Source: Arthrobacter sp. MA-N2 (lineage in GTDB: Bacteria > Actinomycetota > Actinomycetes > Actinomycetales > Micrococcaceae). Taken from it: a stretch of 64,000 bases of DNA. The stretch lies in the NCBI RefSeq assembly GCF_000517125.1, contig NZ_KI912156.1, positions 374,290 through 438,289 of the forward strand, given 5' to 3'. The number at the start of each line of letters is the position of its first letter. Position 1 is the first letter of the stretch. Shown in pieces: positions 50,999-58,743 of this stretch. The position numbers and the translations under genes were made by a program. The notes under the pieces were generated by a model, which was given only the letters and a program-made list of their open reading frames with translations, had not been told where the DNA came from and did no database searches.

Positions 50999-51982
50999 AT
51001 GGGTAAAGTGCACCTTTCGCTGGCTTGCGGCGACTATGAAATCACCAGATCACTTGCTGAGGGGACCACGACGCCGGATGGCATCGAGCTGACGGTCCTC
51101 ACAGAGGATCCCGAACGCATTTTCCGGTTGGATCGCAGAAACGAATGCGATATTTCGGAATTCAACGTGGTCCAGTACCTGAAATCGCGGGACAAGAATG
51201 ATGACCTCCTGGCCATTCCCGTCTTTCCCCATAGACGATTTCGACACGGATCCATTTTCGTCAACTCCAATGCCGGTATTAAAGCTCCGCAGGATCTCAT
51301 CGGACGCTCGGTTGGTATCGGCGGTTTTGAACCCGCAGCCGCGATCTGGATCCGAGGAACTCTCCAGGACCAGTATGGAGTCAAGCTCCACGATGTTGAC
51401 TGGCAGGATGTCTTCGGAATATTGGGGCGGCTTCCCGACAGCCAGTCCAAACCCGCCAATCCAAAAGATGCCAACAGCCGATTCCTCATAGACGAGCTTC
51501 TGACGAATGGCGCATTGGCTGGGCTGGTCTCCGCATACTTCCCTCCGGCTTTCCTGGCCGGCGACCATCGGATTGATCGTCTCTTCCCCGACTATCAAGC
51601 CGTTGAATCGGATTACTTCCGCACTTCGGGAATCTTTCCAATCATGCACCTGATAACGATCAAAGCCGAAGTTGTCGATAAGAATCCATGGATTCCCTCG
51701 TCCTTGATGGCCGCGTTTTCTGCCTCGAAGCGAAAAGCGATGGAACGACTTCGAAACCCCCGTGTTGCCCCCATGGCTTTCTGGCAATCCAGCCTCGAAA
51801 CGCAAACTGAGCTCATGGGACCGGATCCATGGGAATACGGCCTCACGCCCGGTAATCGAAAAGCTCTCCAGACCGTTGCTCGCTATGCCGCGGAACAAGG
51901 AATCACCAGCCGGGAGCTCGACATCGAGAAATTGTTCCTGACGACCGACGATTTTTCTGCAGAGAGCATCGCCATCATCTAG
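50999..51982 (+). CDS. 4,5-dihydroxyphthalate decarboxylase-like protein
   Basis: 327 aa, cytoplasmic (no signal peptide). It aligns by eye with Pht5/4,5-dihydroxyphthalate decarboxylase: LACGDYEITRSLAEGTTTPDGIELT, CDISEFNVVQYL, AIPVFPHRRFRHGSIFVN and the loop GRSVGIGGFEPAAAIWIRG. The family shares the NMT1/THI5 periplasmic-binding fold, so it could also be a cytoplasmic ligand-binding protein. Its place after the importer and before maleylacetate reductase and hydroxyquinol dioxygenase supports a decarboxylase that removes a ring carboxylate. Confidence 0.83.
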   Translation: MGKVHLSLACGDYEITRSLAEGTTTPDGIELTVLTEDPERIFRLDRRNECDISEFNVVQYLKSRDKNDDLLAIPVFPHRRFRHGSIFVNSNAGIKAPQDLIGRSVGIGGFEPAAAIWIRGTLQDQYGVKLHDVDWQDVFGILGRLPDSQSKPANPKDANSRFLIDELLTNGALAGLVSAYFPPAFLAGDHRIDRLFPDYQAVESDYFRTSGIFPIMHLITIKAEVVDKNPWIPSSLMAAFSASKRKAMERLRNPRVAPMAFWQSSLETQTELMGPDPWEYGLTPGNRKALQTVARYAAEQGITSRELDIEKLFLTTDDFSAESIAII

Positions 51983-52045
51983 AGGTGACAACCCGGCCAG
52001 GATTGCCGCGCGATTCCTGTTCATAACAAGTGAAGGAAACACCAT

Positions 52046-53122
52046 ATGAGTCTGTTTTTCGACCATGTAACCCTTGGCCAGCGTGTGCTGTTCGGGACCG
52101 GTGCGGCTGCCGTGAACCTGGCCGCGGAAGTGGCCCGGCTCGGTGCCGGGCGGGTGATGGTGATCGCTTCGGACTTTGAAACCCCGATGGCCCGCACCGT
52201 CGCTGCGGGCATCGACGTCGCGCTCTGGCACCACGAGGTCGTGATGCACGTCCCGATCGAGGCCGCCGAAAAGGCACGCGCCGCGGCCGTCGACGCCGGC
52301 ATCGACCTGCTGGTCTGCGTCGGCGGGGGCTCGACGACGGGCCTCGCCAAAGCGATAGCGATGACCTCGGGCATCCCGATCATCGCCGTGCCCACCACCT
52401 ACGCCGGGTCCGAAGCGACCAACGTGTGGGGCCTGACCGAAGCGTCCCGGAAGAACACCGGGGTGGACGACGCCGTCCTGCCCGTCACGGTCATCTACGA
52501 CGCGGCCCTGACCCTGTCCCTTCCAATGGACATGTCCGTCGCCTCGGGCCTGAACGGCATGGCCCACTGCATCGACTCGATGTGGGCCCCCCGGGCCGAC
52601 CCGATCAACGCCGCCCTGGGCGCCGAGGGCATCCGGGCCCTCAACCGCGGCCTGCCGCTGATCGTCCAGGACCCGACCGGGGCCGAAGGACGCGAGCAGG
52701 CCCTCTACGGCGCGTACCTGTCCGCGGTCGCGTTCGCTTCCGCAGGCTCCGGGCTGCACCACAAGATCTGCCACGTCCTGGGCGGGACCTTCAACCTTCC
52801 CCACGCCCAGACCCACGCCACCGTCCTGCCCTACGTCCTGGCATTCAACGCCCCCGCCGCCCCCGAAGCGGCAGCCCGCATCGCGGCAGCGTTCGGAACC
52901 GCCGACGCCCTGACCGGCCTCCAGGAACTCCGCAAACGCCTGGACGCCCCGAAGGCCCTGTCCGACTACGGCTTCACCGCCGAGGGCATCGCCCAAGCAG
53001 TGAACATCGTCCTGCCGGCCGTCCCCGCATCCAACCCGCGCCCGGCCACCACCGAAAACCTCACCCGGCTCCTCCAAGCGGCCCTGACCGGGGAAGACCC
53101 CCGGGTCCTCCTGGACCTCTGA
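52046..53122 (+). CDS. maleylacetate reductase
   Basis: 358 aa, iron-alcohol-dehydrogenase-like. It reduces maleylacetate to 3-oxoadipate with NAD(P)H. GGGSTTGLAKAIA binds the pyrophosphate, VPTTYAGSE precedes the metal-site region, and GLNGMAHCIDS and GLHHKICHVLGG carry the His ligands. ATG 52046 with GAAGGAA upstream. Codon third positions are almost all G or C, unlike the gene before it. Confidence 0.93.
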   Translation: MSLFFDHVTLGQRVLFGTGAAAVNLAAEVARLGAGRVMVIASDFETPMARTVAAGIDVALWHHEVVMHVPIEAAEKARAAAVDAGIDLLVCVGGGSTTGLAKAIAMTSGIPIIAVPTTYAGSEATNVWGLTEASRKNTGVDDAVLPVTVIYDAALTLSLPMDMSVASGLNGMAHCIDSMWAPRADPINAALGAEGIRALNRGLPLIVQDPTGAEGREQALYGAYLSAVAFASAGSGLHHKICHVLGGTFNLPHAQTHATVLPYVLAFNAPAAPEAAARIAAAFGTADALTGLQELRKRLDAPKALSDYGFTAEGIAQAVNIVLPAVPASNPRPATTENLTRLLQAALTGEDPRVLLDL

Positions 53123-53169
53123 GCAACCCCGGCACACGCCACCACCCCCGGACTCTAAGGAACCCCGCC

Positions 53170-54084
53170 ATGACCACCCACCCCGCACCGACCATCAGCC
53201 CCGAACAGACCGCCGTCGAACAAGAACTCCTCGACACCGTCCTCGCATCCTTCGACAAAACCGAAGACCCCCGCCTGAAACAACTCATGCAGGCCCTCAC
53301 CCGGCACCTGCACAACTTCCTGCGCGAAGTGCGCCTCACCGAAGAGGAATGGAACACCGGAATCGAGTTCCTCACCGCCGCCGGGCACATCACCGACGAC
53401 AAACGCCAGGAATTCGTGCTCCTCTCCGACGTCCTGGGCGCCTCCATGCAAACCATCGCCATCAACAACCCTGCCCATACCGGCACCGCCCCCGCCACCG
53501 AAGCCACCGTCTTCGGGCCCTTCTTCGTCCAGGACGCCCCCGAAATCCCGATCGGCGGAGACATCGCCGGCGGCGCCCACGGCCAACCCTGCTGGGTCGA
53601 AGGCACCGTCACCGACACCGACGGCAACCCCCTCCCCGGCGCCCGCATCGAAGTCTGGGAAGCGGACGAAGACGGCTTCTACGACGTCCAATACACCGAT
53701 GACCGCGTCGCCGGCCGCGCCCACCTCTACGCCGACCACGAAGGCAAATACGCGTTCTGGGCACTCACCCCCACCCCGTACCCCATCCCGCACGACGGAC
53801 CCGTCGGCAAAATGCTCGAAGCCGTCGGCCGCTCCCCGGTCCGGGCCTCCCACCTGCACTTCATGGTCACCGCCGAAGGCCAACGCACCCTCGTGACCCA
53901 CATCTTCGTCAAAGGAGACCCGCAAATCGAAATCGGCGACTCCGTCTTCGGCGTCAAAGACTCCCTCGTCAAACACTTCGACACCCAAGCCCCAGGCACA
54001 CCCACCCCCGACGGACGGAACCTGAACAACCAGACCTGGACCCGCACCCGCTTCGACATCACCCTCGCACCCGCCAACGTCTGA
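53170..54084 (+). CDS. hydroxyquinol 1,2-dioxygenase
   Basis: 304 aa intradiol dioxygenase with the N-terminal dimer-linker helix (HLHNFLREVRLTEEEWNTGI). Fe(III) ligands lie in EADEDGFYDVQY (Tyr), DGPVGKMLEAVGRSPVRASH (approach to the metal) and HLHFMVTAEG (two His). It cleaves hydroxyquinol to maleylacetate, the substrate of the preceding gene. ATG 53170 follows AAGGA. Codon style differs from its neighbours: AAA, GAA and CAA are used almost exclusively for Lys, Glu and Gln. Confidence 0.93.
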   Translation: MTTHPAPTISPEQTAVEQELLDTVLASFDKTEDPRLKQLMQALTRHLHNFLREVRLTEEEWNTGIEFLTAAGHITDDKRQEFVLLSDVLGASMQTIAINNPAHTGTAPATEATVFGPFFVQDAPEIPIGGDIAGGAHGQPCWVEGTVTDTDGNPLPGARIEVWEADEDGFYDVQYTDDRVAGRAHLYADHEGKYAFWALTPTPYPIPHDGPVGKMLEAVGRSPVRASHLHFMVTAEGQRTLVTHIFVKGDPQIEIGDSVFGVKDSLVKHFDTQAPGTPTPDGRNLNNQTWTRTRFDITLAPANV

Positions 54085-54267
54085 AAAACGTCTGAATGAG
54101 CGCGGGTCCTCATCCGAGAGGGGCCCCTCCGACGGCCTGCGCTTCCGGTCGGTCGCAGCCTAATTGATCCCGCCAAGCCATGGCCTACTTGCTTGGCCTG
54201 ACAAGTTGTGACGGGATTCGAACCGTCGGTACTACTCGGCTGTTCGCGGCCCGTGGTCCTAACGTTT
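54085..54267. other. junction between catabolic cluster and core genes, with a tRNA-like T-arm
   Basis: 183 bp without a gene. Read on the minus strand, 54227-54210 is GACGGTTCGAATCCCGTC, which resembles a tRNA T-arm, but the arm is one base short of pairing properly and there is no tRNA body or acceptor pair around it. It may be a degraded tRNA end of the kind used by integrative elements, or chance. Confidence 0.35.
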
Positions 54268-55647
54268 TTAGAACCCGCCGCCGGTCTCGCCCGCCATGTT
54301 CGCGAACCGGGAGTAGTGGCCCTGGAAGGCAACCACGATGTCCTTAGTGGGCCCGTTACGGTGCTTGGCGATGAGGATGTCGGCTTCGCCGGCACGGGGA
54401 GATTCCTTGTCGTAGACGTCTTCGCGGTGAAGCAGGATGACCATGTCGGCATCCTGCTCGATGGATCCTGATTCTCGAAGGTCCGAGACCATGGGCCGCT
54501 TGTCCTGGCGCTGTTCCGAACCACGGTTCAGCTGGGAGAGAGCGATGACAGGGACTTGGAGTTCCTTGGCGAGAAGTTTGAGGGCACGCGAAAATTCGGA
54601 GACTTCCTGCTGGCGGGACTCCACCTTCTTGCCGGAGCTCATGAGCTGGAGGTAGTCGAGGATCACCAGTTTGAGGTCGTGCTGCTGCTTGAGGCGGCGG
54701 CACTTTGCCCTGATCTCCATCAGGGACATGTTGGGGCTGTCGTCGATGAACAGCGGGGCATCGTTCATTCGGCCCATCGTGGTCGCAATCTTGGACCACT
54801 GCTCATCCTTGATCGTGCCCTTGCGGAGGTCTTGAAGGCCGATGGTGGCCTCCGCGGACAATAGACGCATCGCGATTTCGTTCCGGCCCATTTCCAGGGA
54901 GAACATCACGGTGGCAAGGTTGTGCTTGATCGCAGCAGAGCGAGCGAAGTCGAGCGCGAACGTGGATTTACCGACGGCGGGGCGTGCGGCGATGACGATC
55001 ATCTGGCCCGGGTGCAGGCCGTGGGTGAGCTCGTCGAGTTCGTAGAACCCGGTGGGGACGCCTGTCATGCCTTCCCCCCGGTGGCCGGATGCCTCGATCT
55101 CGTCAACGGTGGATTCCATGACGTCCTTGAGCGCCACGTAGTCTTCCGCGGTTCGGCGTTCGGCCACGGCGTAGATCTCGGCCTGGGCCTGGTTGACCAG
55201 GTCTTCTACCTCTCCATCCTGGCCATAACCCATCTGGACGATCTTGGTGCCGGCGTTGACGAGGCGGCGCAGGACGGCGCGTTCGGCGACGATCTCGGCG
55301 TAGTAGCCAGCGTTCGCCGCTGTGGGCACGGTCTGGATGAGCTCATGCAGATACGCGGGACCGCCGATCCTGTTGATCTCTCCCCGCTTGGTCAGCTCAT
55401 CCGACACCGTGACGGCATCGGCAGGCTCGCCGCGTCCGTAGAGGTCGATAATGGACTCGTATATGGTCTCGTGGGCCGGGCGGTAGAAGTCCTGCCCGCG
55501 GACTATTTCCACGACGTCGGCAATGGCGTCCTTGGACAGCATCATGCCGCCCAGAACCGACTGTTCGGCGGGGATGTCCTGAGGAGGTTTGCGGCTGGCG
55601 TCCGATGTCCGGCCGCCCTCGATCGAATCCAAGTGCGTAACTGACAA
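54268..55647 (-). CDS. dnaB: replicative DNA helicase DnaB
   Basis: 459 aa from TTG 55647, set by GGAGG with 5-nt spacing; ATG 55659 would put the ribosome site inside the gene. The N-terminal domain has PAEQSVLGGMMLSKDAI; the RecA-like domain has the Walker A ARPAVGKST and Walker B LVILDYLQLMSSG, with SRALKLLAKELQVPVIALSQL and a C-terminal FQGHYSRFAN. No intein is present. It unwinds DNA ahead of the replication fork. Confidence 0.95.
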   Translation of the reverse strand: MSVTHLDSIEGGRTSDASRKPPQDIPAEQSVLGGMMLSKDAIADVVEIVRGQDFYRPAHETIYESIIDLYGRGEPADAVTVSDELTKRGEINRIGGPAYLHELIQTVPTAANAGYYAEIVAERAVLRRLVNAGTKIVQMGYGQDGEVEDLVNQAQAEIYAVAERRTAEDYVALKDVMESTVDEIEASGHRGEGMTGVPTGFYELDELTHGLHPGQMIVIAARPAVGKSTFALDFARSAAIKHNLATVMFSLEMGRNEIAMRLLSAEATIGLQDLRKGTIKDEQWSKIATTMGRMNDAPLFIDDSPNMSLMEIRAKCRRLKQQHDLKLVILDYLQLMSSGKKVESRQQEVSEFSRALKLLAKELQVPVIALSQLNRGSEQRQDKRPMVSDLRESGSIEQDADMVILLHREDVYDKESPRAGEADILIAKHRNGPTKDIVVAFQGHYSRFANMAGETGGGF

Positions 55648-56276
55648 GCCGTCCTCCATTGTGTACCGCGGCAAATAACTGTTCCCGGCGGTGCGGTAGG
55701 TCAACGCCCCGGTGTGGGTTGGCCTGGCCGCCCGGTGTATGCCGGCTGGTCCAAACTGTTCCGTAGGGCACCGACATTTTTGGATTTCCCCGAGATTTCC
55801 ACAACTTATCCACAGACGGGTCCGCGAGCATGCTGCTAACGGGCGGCACCAAGGCGCCGCGCACGAGAAACAGGGGTTTTCCAAGTACCTAAAGCAGGTA
55901 CTCAGCCACGTTAGCCCTGCTTTTGCGAGGCACCAAGCCGAGCTTGTGGATAAAGTGTGGAATACGTACCCCTACTTGTGCACAGCCTGTGCATGACCCT
56001 GTGGAAAGAGAAATTCTTTTCCGGGAAATTAGCTTCTGAGCTGGGCAAACGTTCTTCACGCCATGTGGATCAAAACTATTTTCGTTCACCACTCATCCAC
56101 AGGCGAATTCAAGCAATCCCCACCCTCGGGCCCGCACAAACCCCTGGAGTGGCATAAATATGCCAACAATGTGATGCTCCACACAATCGTCTTCAAAATT
56201 TGACAGTCGACTCTCAGAAGCTATGCCGAAACAGGAATGTACTGTGGATAACTGCGTTCTGACATAAGCTCTAAGT
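55648..56276. promoter_or_regulatory. 629-bp region upstream of dnaB with a DnaA-box cluster
   Basis: No gene. Exact TTATCCACA sites (either strand) are at 55806-55814, 55945-55953 and 56243-56251; one-mismatch versions are at 55976-55984 (TTGTGCACA), 56064-56072 and 56093-56101. The rest is relatively AT-rich. DnaA binding could control dnaB or titrate DnaA; the classical oriC would be expected near dnaA-dnaN, which is not here. Confidence 0.6.
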
Positions 56277-56756
56277 ATGGGTTTCACTGTGGGGGATGCG
56301 CTGCTGGTTGCAATGCCGGTTGTCATCCTCGTGGCCTTGATTTGGGGCCTGACGGCGGCGTTCAAGCCGCGCAACACAGGGCTGTCCGATGCGGAACGCT
56401 ACCAACGGGAGCTTGCCGCCCGCTCGGCAGCCCACCAGGCCGCCCAAGTGCAAACGGCAACAGCGGCTCGGGCCCGCATCGATGCCTCCACGAAGCCAAG
56501 CCAGAATGCACAGCAACAGTCCCAGCAGGACAGCCAGTCCCGGGCCGCTCTCCAGGCGCAGCTTGGGACCGGCTCAGGGATCGGCCAGGCGGGCTACAAC
56601 AGTTCCATCCTGCCCAACGGACAACTAAATCCACAGTTCGCGCTGCAATTGCAAGGCATGGTCCGCAGCGGCCAGAAGATCCAAGCCATCAAGCTTCTCC
56701 GCCACGAAACCCACTCGGATTTGTTGACCGCCAAGAACTATATAGATCGGCTTTAG
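56277..56756 (+). CDS. membrane-anchored protein with L7/L12-like C-terminal motif
   Basis: 159 aa. One N-terminal membrane segment (LLVAMPVVILVALIWGLTAAF), a Gln/Ala/Ser-rich coiled linker (about residues 40-95) and a C-terminal block AIKLLRHETHSDLLTAKNYIDRL that resembles the C-terminal helix pair of ribosomal protein bL12. The function is unknown. Ends 3 nt before a paralogue-like gene. Confidence 0.82.
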   Translation: MGFTVGDALLVAMPVVILVALIWGLTAAFKPRNTGLSDAERYQRELAARSAAHQAAQVQTATAARARIDASTKPSQNAQQQSQQDSQSRAALQAQLGTGSGIGQAGYNSSILPNGQLNPQFALQLQGMVRSGQKIQAIKLLRHETHSDLLTAKNYIDRL

Positions 56757-56759
56757 CGC

Positions 56760-57335
56760 ATGTCATCCCTACTCGTTCCGGTCTTGATCCTGGCGGCCGT
56801 CGTCGTCGGCGTGCTGTTGGTCAGCCGCATACTCTCCCGCCGTTCCGCGGAACTTCGCGCAACTGATGCCACGGGCAAAGCGGCCGCAGACCCAGCCGAG
56901 TTGGCCCGCGAGGCTGCTGCGAAGCTCAGCGAGGATCAACACCGGCAGCTGTATTCCCTCATCGCCCAGGGTCAGGCCATGGCGGCCATCAAGCTGTACC
57001 TCAGCGCCACCGGAGAGGGCCTGCGCGCCTCACGGGACGCCGTCGGCGCCCTTGCATCGCATCCACAACCCTTTCGTAAGCCCGAGGCCGCCCCGCAGGG
57101 CCTCATTCCCGACGACGACGAGCCGGAACGTTTCCCCTACCGATACCGAGCCATTGCCAGCAAGGGCGACGTCACGCGCGAGGTGAGCAGCAACATGCTC
57201 AACGACGAGATCTACGGGAGGATCCGCACCTTGGCCAAGAGCGGCGACGTCGAAGCCGCGGCCTTGGCCCTGACAAAGCATTCCGACATCAGCATGAAGC
57301 AGGCCCGCGAGTTCATCGAGCTGCTGGACGACTGA
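56760..57335 (+). CDS. membrane-anchored protein with two L7/L12-like motifs
   Basis: 191 aa. One N-terminal membrane segment (VPVLILAAVVVGVLLVSRIL), then two bL12-like blocks: AIKLYLSATGEGLRASRDAVGAL and the C-terminal ALALTKHSDISMKQAREFIELL, each the helix-turn-helix fragment of the L12 C-terminal domain. It follows the previous gene after 3 nt, and the two likely form an operon. Whether they bind the ribosome is unknown. Confidence 0.82.
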   Translation: MSSLLVPVLILAAVVVGVLLVSRILSRRSAELRATDATGKAAADPAELAREAAAKLSEDQHRQLYSLIAQGQAMAAIKLYLSATGEGLRASRDAVGALASHPQPFRKPEAAPQGLIPDDDEPERFPYRYRAIASKGDVTREVSSNMLNDEIYGRIRTLAKSGDVEAAALALTKHSDISMKQAREFIELLDD

Positions 57336-57362
57336 TCCCTGCTGCGGTGAGCCCCGGGCCGC

Positions 57363-57989
57363 CTAGCGTCCCGCCGTGATCCCGGCCAGGAGTTGCTCAA
57401 AAGGCAGGGACTCCATCGGCTCCGCCTTGCGGTGCGGCTGCTCCCCGCTCAAAAGCCGGGCGAGCTCGCCCGCGGCCCGGTCCACTCGGACCGAAAGCGG
57501 CGACTCGCCGTCGTCGGTGTTTCCCCAATCCTGGGGACCGGCGAAGACGGACGTCTGGGTCATCCGCGTCCGCAGGTAGGTGAAGAGCGGACGCATGGCG
57601 TAGTCGAGCACCATTTGGTGCCGGTCAGTGCCTCCCGTAGCGCCGAGGAGAACTGCCTTGCCGTCCAGGGACTTCGGGTCCAGGACGTCAATGAAGGACT
57701 TGAACAGCCCGCTGTAGGAAGCACTGAAGACCGGCGTCACGGCAATGATTCCATCGGAACCTTCGACGCCGGAGATCACCTCGGCGACGCGCGGCGCAGC
57801 ATAGCCGGTGACGAAGTTGTTGGCGATATCCACGGCCAAGTCCCGGAGTTCGACGATGTCCACCCGCACCTCGTATCCGGCGTCGCCCAGCTGGCGTTTG
57901 GCCGCGGCGGCGAGTTGGTCTGCAAGCAGACGGCTCGACGACGGGACGCCCAGTCCGGCGGAAAGAACGGTTATGCGGCGGGTCTCCAT
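57363..57989 (-). CDS. NAD(P)H-dependent FMN reductase family protein
   Basis: 208 aa, flavodoxin-like fold (CE1759-type FMN reductase). Phosphate loop VLSAGLGVPSSSRLLADQL near the N-terminus; GSDGIIAVTPVFSASYSGLFKSF is the FMN-side loop; LLGATGGTDRHQMVL follows. It often partners LLM-class monooxygenases. No such monooxygenase is next to it here. ATG 57989 has GGAGATTGCC upstream. Confidence 0.88.
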   Translation of the reverse strand: METRRITVLSAGLGVPSSSRLLADQLAAAAKRQLGDAGYEVRVDIVELRDLAVDIANNFVTGYAAPRVAEVISGVEGSDGIIAVTPVFSASYSGLFKSFIDVLDPKSLDGKAVLLGATGGTDRHQMVLDYAMRPLFTYLRTRMTQTSVFAGPQDWGNTDDGESPLSVRVDRAAGELARLLSGEQPHRKAEPMESLPFEQLLAGITAGR

Positions 57990-58170
57990 GGCAATCTCCT
58001 CTTGCTCGACGGTTCGAAGGCTTCAAACCAGAGTACATGCGTTTGCATCTATACTTCCAAACTGCGCGCCTGTGCCCTTTATTCCCCCGTTGTTGCCGAG
58101 GGAGGGCAGGTCGGGGAAGACATCCACTTGCGAGAAGGACCCGGTGCGCAGGCTCTGCGAGACTACAGGG

Positions 58171-58599
58171 ATGTCAGAGAACAAGACCATGCCCACTGAC
58201 CGTCCCGTCGAAGACTTCTTGGCTGCCGTGGAACATCCCGTGCGGCGCGCCGATGGTTTCGCCTTGTTGGACCTCATGCGCGGCATCACCGGTCAGGAGG
58301 CAGTTATGTGGGGTCCGAGCATCGTTGGCTTTGGAAGGTACCACTACAAGTACGCAAGCGGCCGCGAGGGCGATTCCCCCGCGGTGGGCTTCTCGCCGCG
58401 GAAGGCCAACCTGGCGCTGTATGGACTGCGCTCCGGGCCTGACGCCGAGTATCTGCTGCCCAAGCTCGGCAAGCACAAGACGGGGGCTGCTTGCCTCTAC
58501 GTGAACAAGCTCGAAGACGTTGACGTTTCCGTCCTGGCAGACATGGTGCGCGCGGGCTACAGCCACGTCGTGGCGGAACCACAACACCCCCGCCCCTAG
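58171..58599 (+). CDS. DUF1801 family protein
   Basis: 142 aa from ATG 58171. DUF1801 features: VEDFLAAVEHPVRRADGFALL, GPSIVGFGRYHYKYASGREG and VNKLEDVDVSVLADMVRAGY. The function is unknown. The frame upstream is open but lacks a ribosome site. The stop codon TAG (58597-58599) lies in the first bases of the family B palindrome. Confidence 0.88.
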   Translation: MSENKTMPTDRPVEDFLAAVEHPVRRADGFALLDLMRGITGQEAVMWGPSIVGFGRYHYKYASGREGDSPAVGFSPRKANLALYGLRSGPDAEYLLPKLGKHKTGAACLYVNKLEDVDVSVLADMVRAGYSHVVAEPQHPRP

Positions 58600-58662
58600 C
58601 GCGAACTGGCAGCTAATGCCCCTTTTCAGGCCCGCAGAGGGCATCTACTGCCAGCTCGCGCT
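58598..58662. repeat. intergenic palindrome, family B, copy 2
   Basis: Left arm from 58598 (AGCGCGAACTGGCAGC...) and right arm ending 58662, with a loop around TTTTCAGGCCC. It has the same arms as 7163-7225 and overlaps the DUF1801 stop codon. A few positions mismatch in the middle of the stem. Confidence 0.85.
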
Positions 58663-58681
58663 CCCCGGAACGCGACAAACA

Positions 58682-58720
58682 AAGGACCCCCGCCTCCGGA
58701 AACCGGAGACGGGGGTCCTT
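58682..58720 (-). terminator. rho-independent terminator of the rpsF-ssb-rpsR-rplI operon
   Basis: Stem AAGGACCCCCG (58682-58692) with CTCCGG/CCGGAG inside, one mismatch and an AAA loop, closing at 58720. On the minus strand it runs into TGTTTGTCG, 24 nt past the rplI stop. It also serves the DUF1801 side. Confidence 0.85.
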
Positions 58721-58743
58721 CGAACTCGTCAGAGCTTACTGCA

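Noticed and set aside
52426..53169. N-terminal extension of the hydroxyquinol dioxygenase frame
   Set aside because: Arg/Pro-rich shadow of maleylacetate reductase; the real start at 53170 has a ribosome site.
51050..53188. 712-aa minus-strand open frame across the Pht5-like and maleylacetate reductase genes
   Set aside because: Spans two well-supported plus-strand genes and their gap; Gly-rich shadow typical of very high GC.
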